DNA from: CAZQKL01 sp964593895 [NCBI: uncultured bacterium]
Lineage (GTDB): Bacteria; DYJV01
NCBI GenBank assembly: GCA_964593895.1
Contig: CAZQKL010000110.1
Span: 1-6,026 of the forward strand
DNA: 6,026 bases
Direction: 5' to 3'
Shown here: positions 5,697 through 6,026 of the stretch, one piece after another
Numbering within the stretch: position 1 is the stretch's first letter
Layout of the letters: the number at the start of each line of letters is the position of its first letter
Translations under genes and position numbers: made by a program
The notes under the pieces: generated by a model
What the model saw: the letters and a program-made list of their open reading frames with translations, nothing else
Told to the model about the DNA's origin: nothing
Database searches by the model: none

Positions 5697-6026
5697 TTAA
5701 AATCCCTCCTTTGCAAAAAATTTCTTAACATGTTTTATATTCTTTAAAGGAGCATGAACAACATGGCACTGGTCGCAGGAATGTGTTAGTTTAACCTTCA
5801 TATTTTTCAGATGGTCTGGGAAAAGAATTGTTTTTATAGCTTTATTCATCCTTCTTGCAGGGATATTACCATTATGACATCTGAGACACTGATTTTTCAA
5901 ATCAACCCCTTTTTTCACTATTGCTTTTGCTATGTATTTACCTTTTTCATTAATATGAGTTGCTCCAGCTCCATGACAGAATTCACATGAAAGTGATTTA
6001 TGAACACTTGACATTTGCATTTTAAC
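5697..6026 (-). CDS. Multiheme c-type cytochrome, C-terminal part (5' end outside window)
   Basis: The frame stays open to the right edge: 109 codons precede the TAA at 5699-5697. Three CxxCH motifs are visible: CEFCH (5987-5973), CLRCH (5888-5874) and CDQCH (5777-5763). The first sits in SLSCEFCHGAGATH, a pattern common in NrfB/DmsE/MtrA-like and related periplasmic electron carriers (SCExCHGxGxxH). An ATG exists at 6020, but it would give a c-type cytochrome without a signal peptide and with the first heme motif only about a dozen residues in. The real start, signal peptide and probably further hemes therefore lie upstream of the window. Basic residues are frequent between the second and third motifs. 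The stop codon abuts the ATG of the iron-sulfur gene (TAAATG), so it belongs to the same operon. Likely role: soluble or membrane-associated electron shuttle between the NrfCD-like module and the octaheme enzyme. Total heme number is unknown. Confidence 0.88.
   Translation of the reverse strand, partial: VKMQMSSVHKSLSCEFCHGAGATHINEKGKYIAKAIVKKGVDLKNQCLRCHNGNIPARRMNKAIKTILFPDHLKNMKVKLTHSCDQCHVVHAPLKNIKHVKKFFAKEGF
5704..5710 (-). promoter_or_regulatory. Shine-Dalgarno deciding the start of the iron-sulfur subunit
   Basis: AGGAGGG ends seven bases before the ATG at 5696 and thirteen before the alternative ATG at 5690. It therefore favours the first ATG. Both starts would keep the twin-arginine motif. 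Confidence 0.75.

Noticed and set aside
5697-6020. Treating the right-edge cytochrome as a complete 107-residue protein from the ATG at 6020
   Set aside because: The frame stays open to the window edge, and a c-type cytochrome needs a signal peptide, which is absent after this ATG. The gene is most likely cut by the window.

Overview
This window is a compact block of genes that all read leftward (minus strand). It comes from a very AT-rich, anaerobically respiring Gram-negative-type bacterium. Twelve c-type heme sites (CxxCH) are visible in three different proteins, together with Sec and Tat export signals. The codon choice (AGA, ATA, TTA, AAA) and abundant multiheme cytochromes would fit Deferribacterota, Aquificota, Campylobacterota or Thermodesulfobacteria-like lineages. 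I cannot assign a taxon from the sequence alone.

In transcription order (right to left) the layout is as follows. (1) 6026-5697: the C-terminal part of a multiheme c-type cytochrome with three visible CxxCH motifs; its start lies beyond the right edge. (2) 5696-4935: a Tat-exported ferredoxin-like iron-sulfur subunit of the NrfC/DmsB/PsrB type. (3) 4935-3757: an NrfD/PsrC-type integral membrane quinol/quinone subunit. (4) 3760-2171: a secreted octaheme cytochrome c of the hydroxylamine oxidoreductase (HAO)-like family. (5) 2181-1612: a secreted, cysteine-free protein of unknown function. (6) 1572-1: a membrane sensor histidine kinase with a periplasmic Tll0287-like (DUF3365) domain carrying its own c-heme motif; it runs off the left edge. 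Genes 1 to 5 abut or overlap (TAA-ATG, TAATG, ATGA and an 11-bp overlap), and genes 2, 3 and 4 have strong Shine-Dalgarno sequences, so they look like one translationally coupled operon. Only 39 bp separate gene 5 from the kinase.

The likely circuit is: quinol pool <-> NrfD-like membrane subunit <-> periplasmic iron-sulfur subunit <-> multiheme cytochrome <-> octaheme enzyme. This matches the nrfABCD (nitrite ammonification) architecture, except that the terminal enzyme is an HAO-like octaheme protein instead of pentaheme NrfA. It could reduce nitrite, hydroxylamine or another small N- or S-compound with electrons from quinol, or run the other way; sequence alone does not fix the direction. 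The downstream kinase, with a heme-binding periplasmic domain, is a plausible redox or ligand sensor for the same pathway.

No tRNA, rRNA, insertion sequence, CRISPR array or convincing terminator was seen. No gene-free stretch exceeds 40 bp. The long open frames on the plus strand are shadows of the minus-strand genes.
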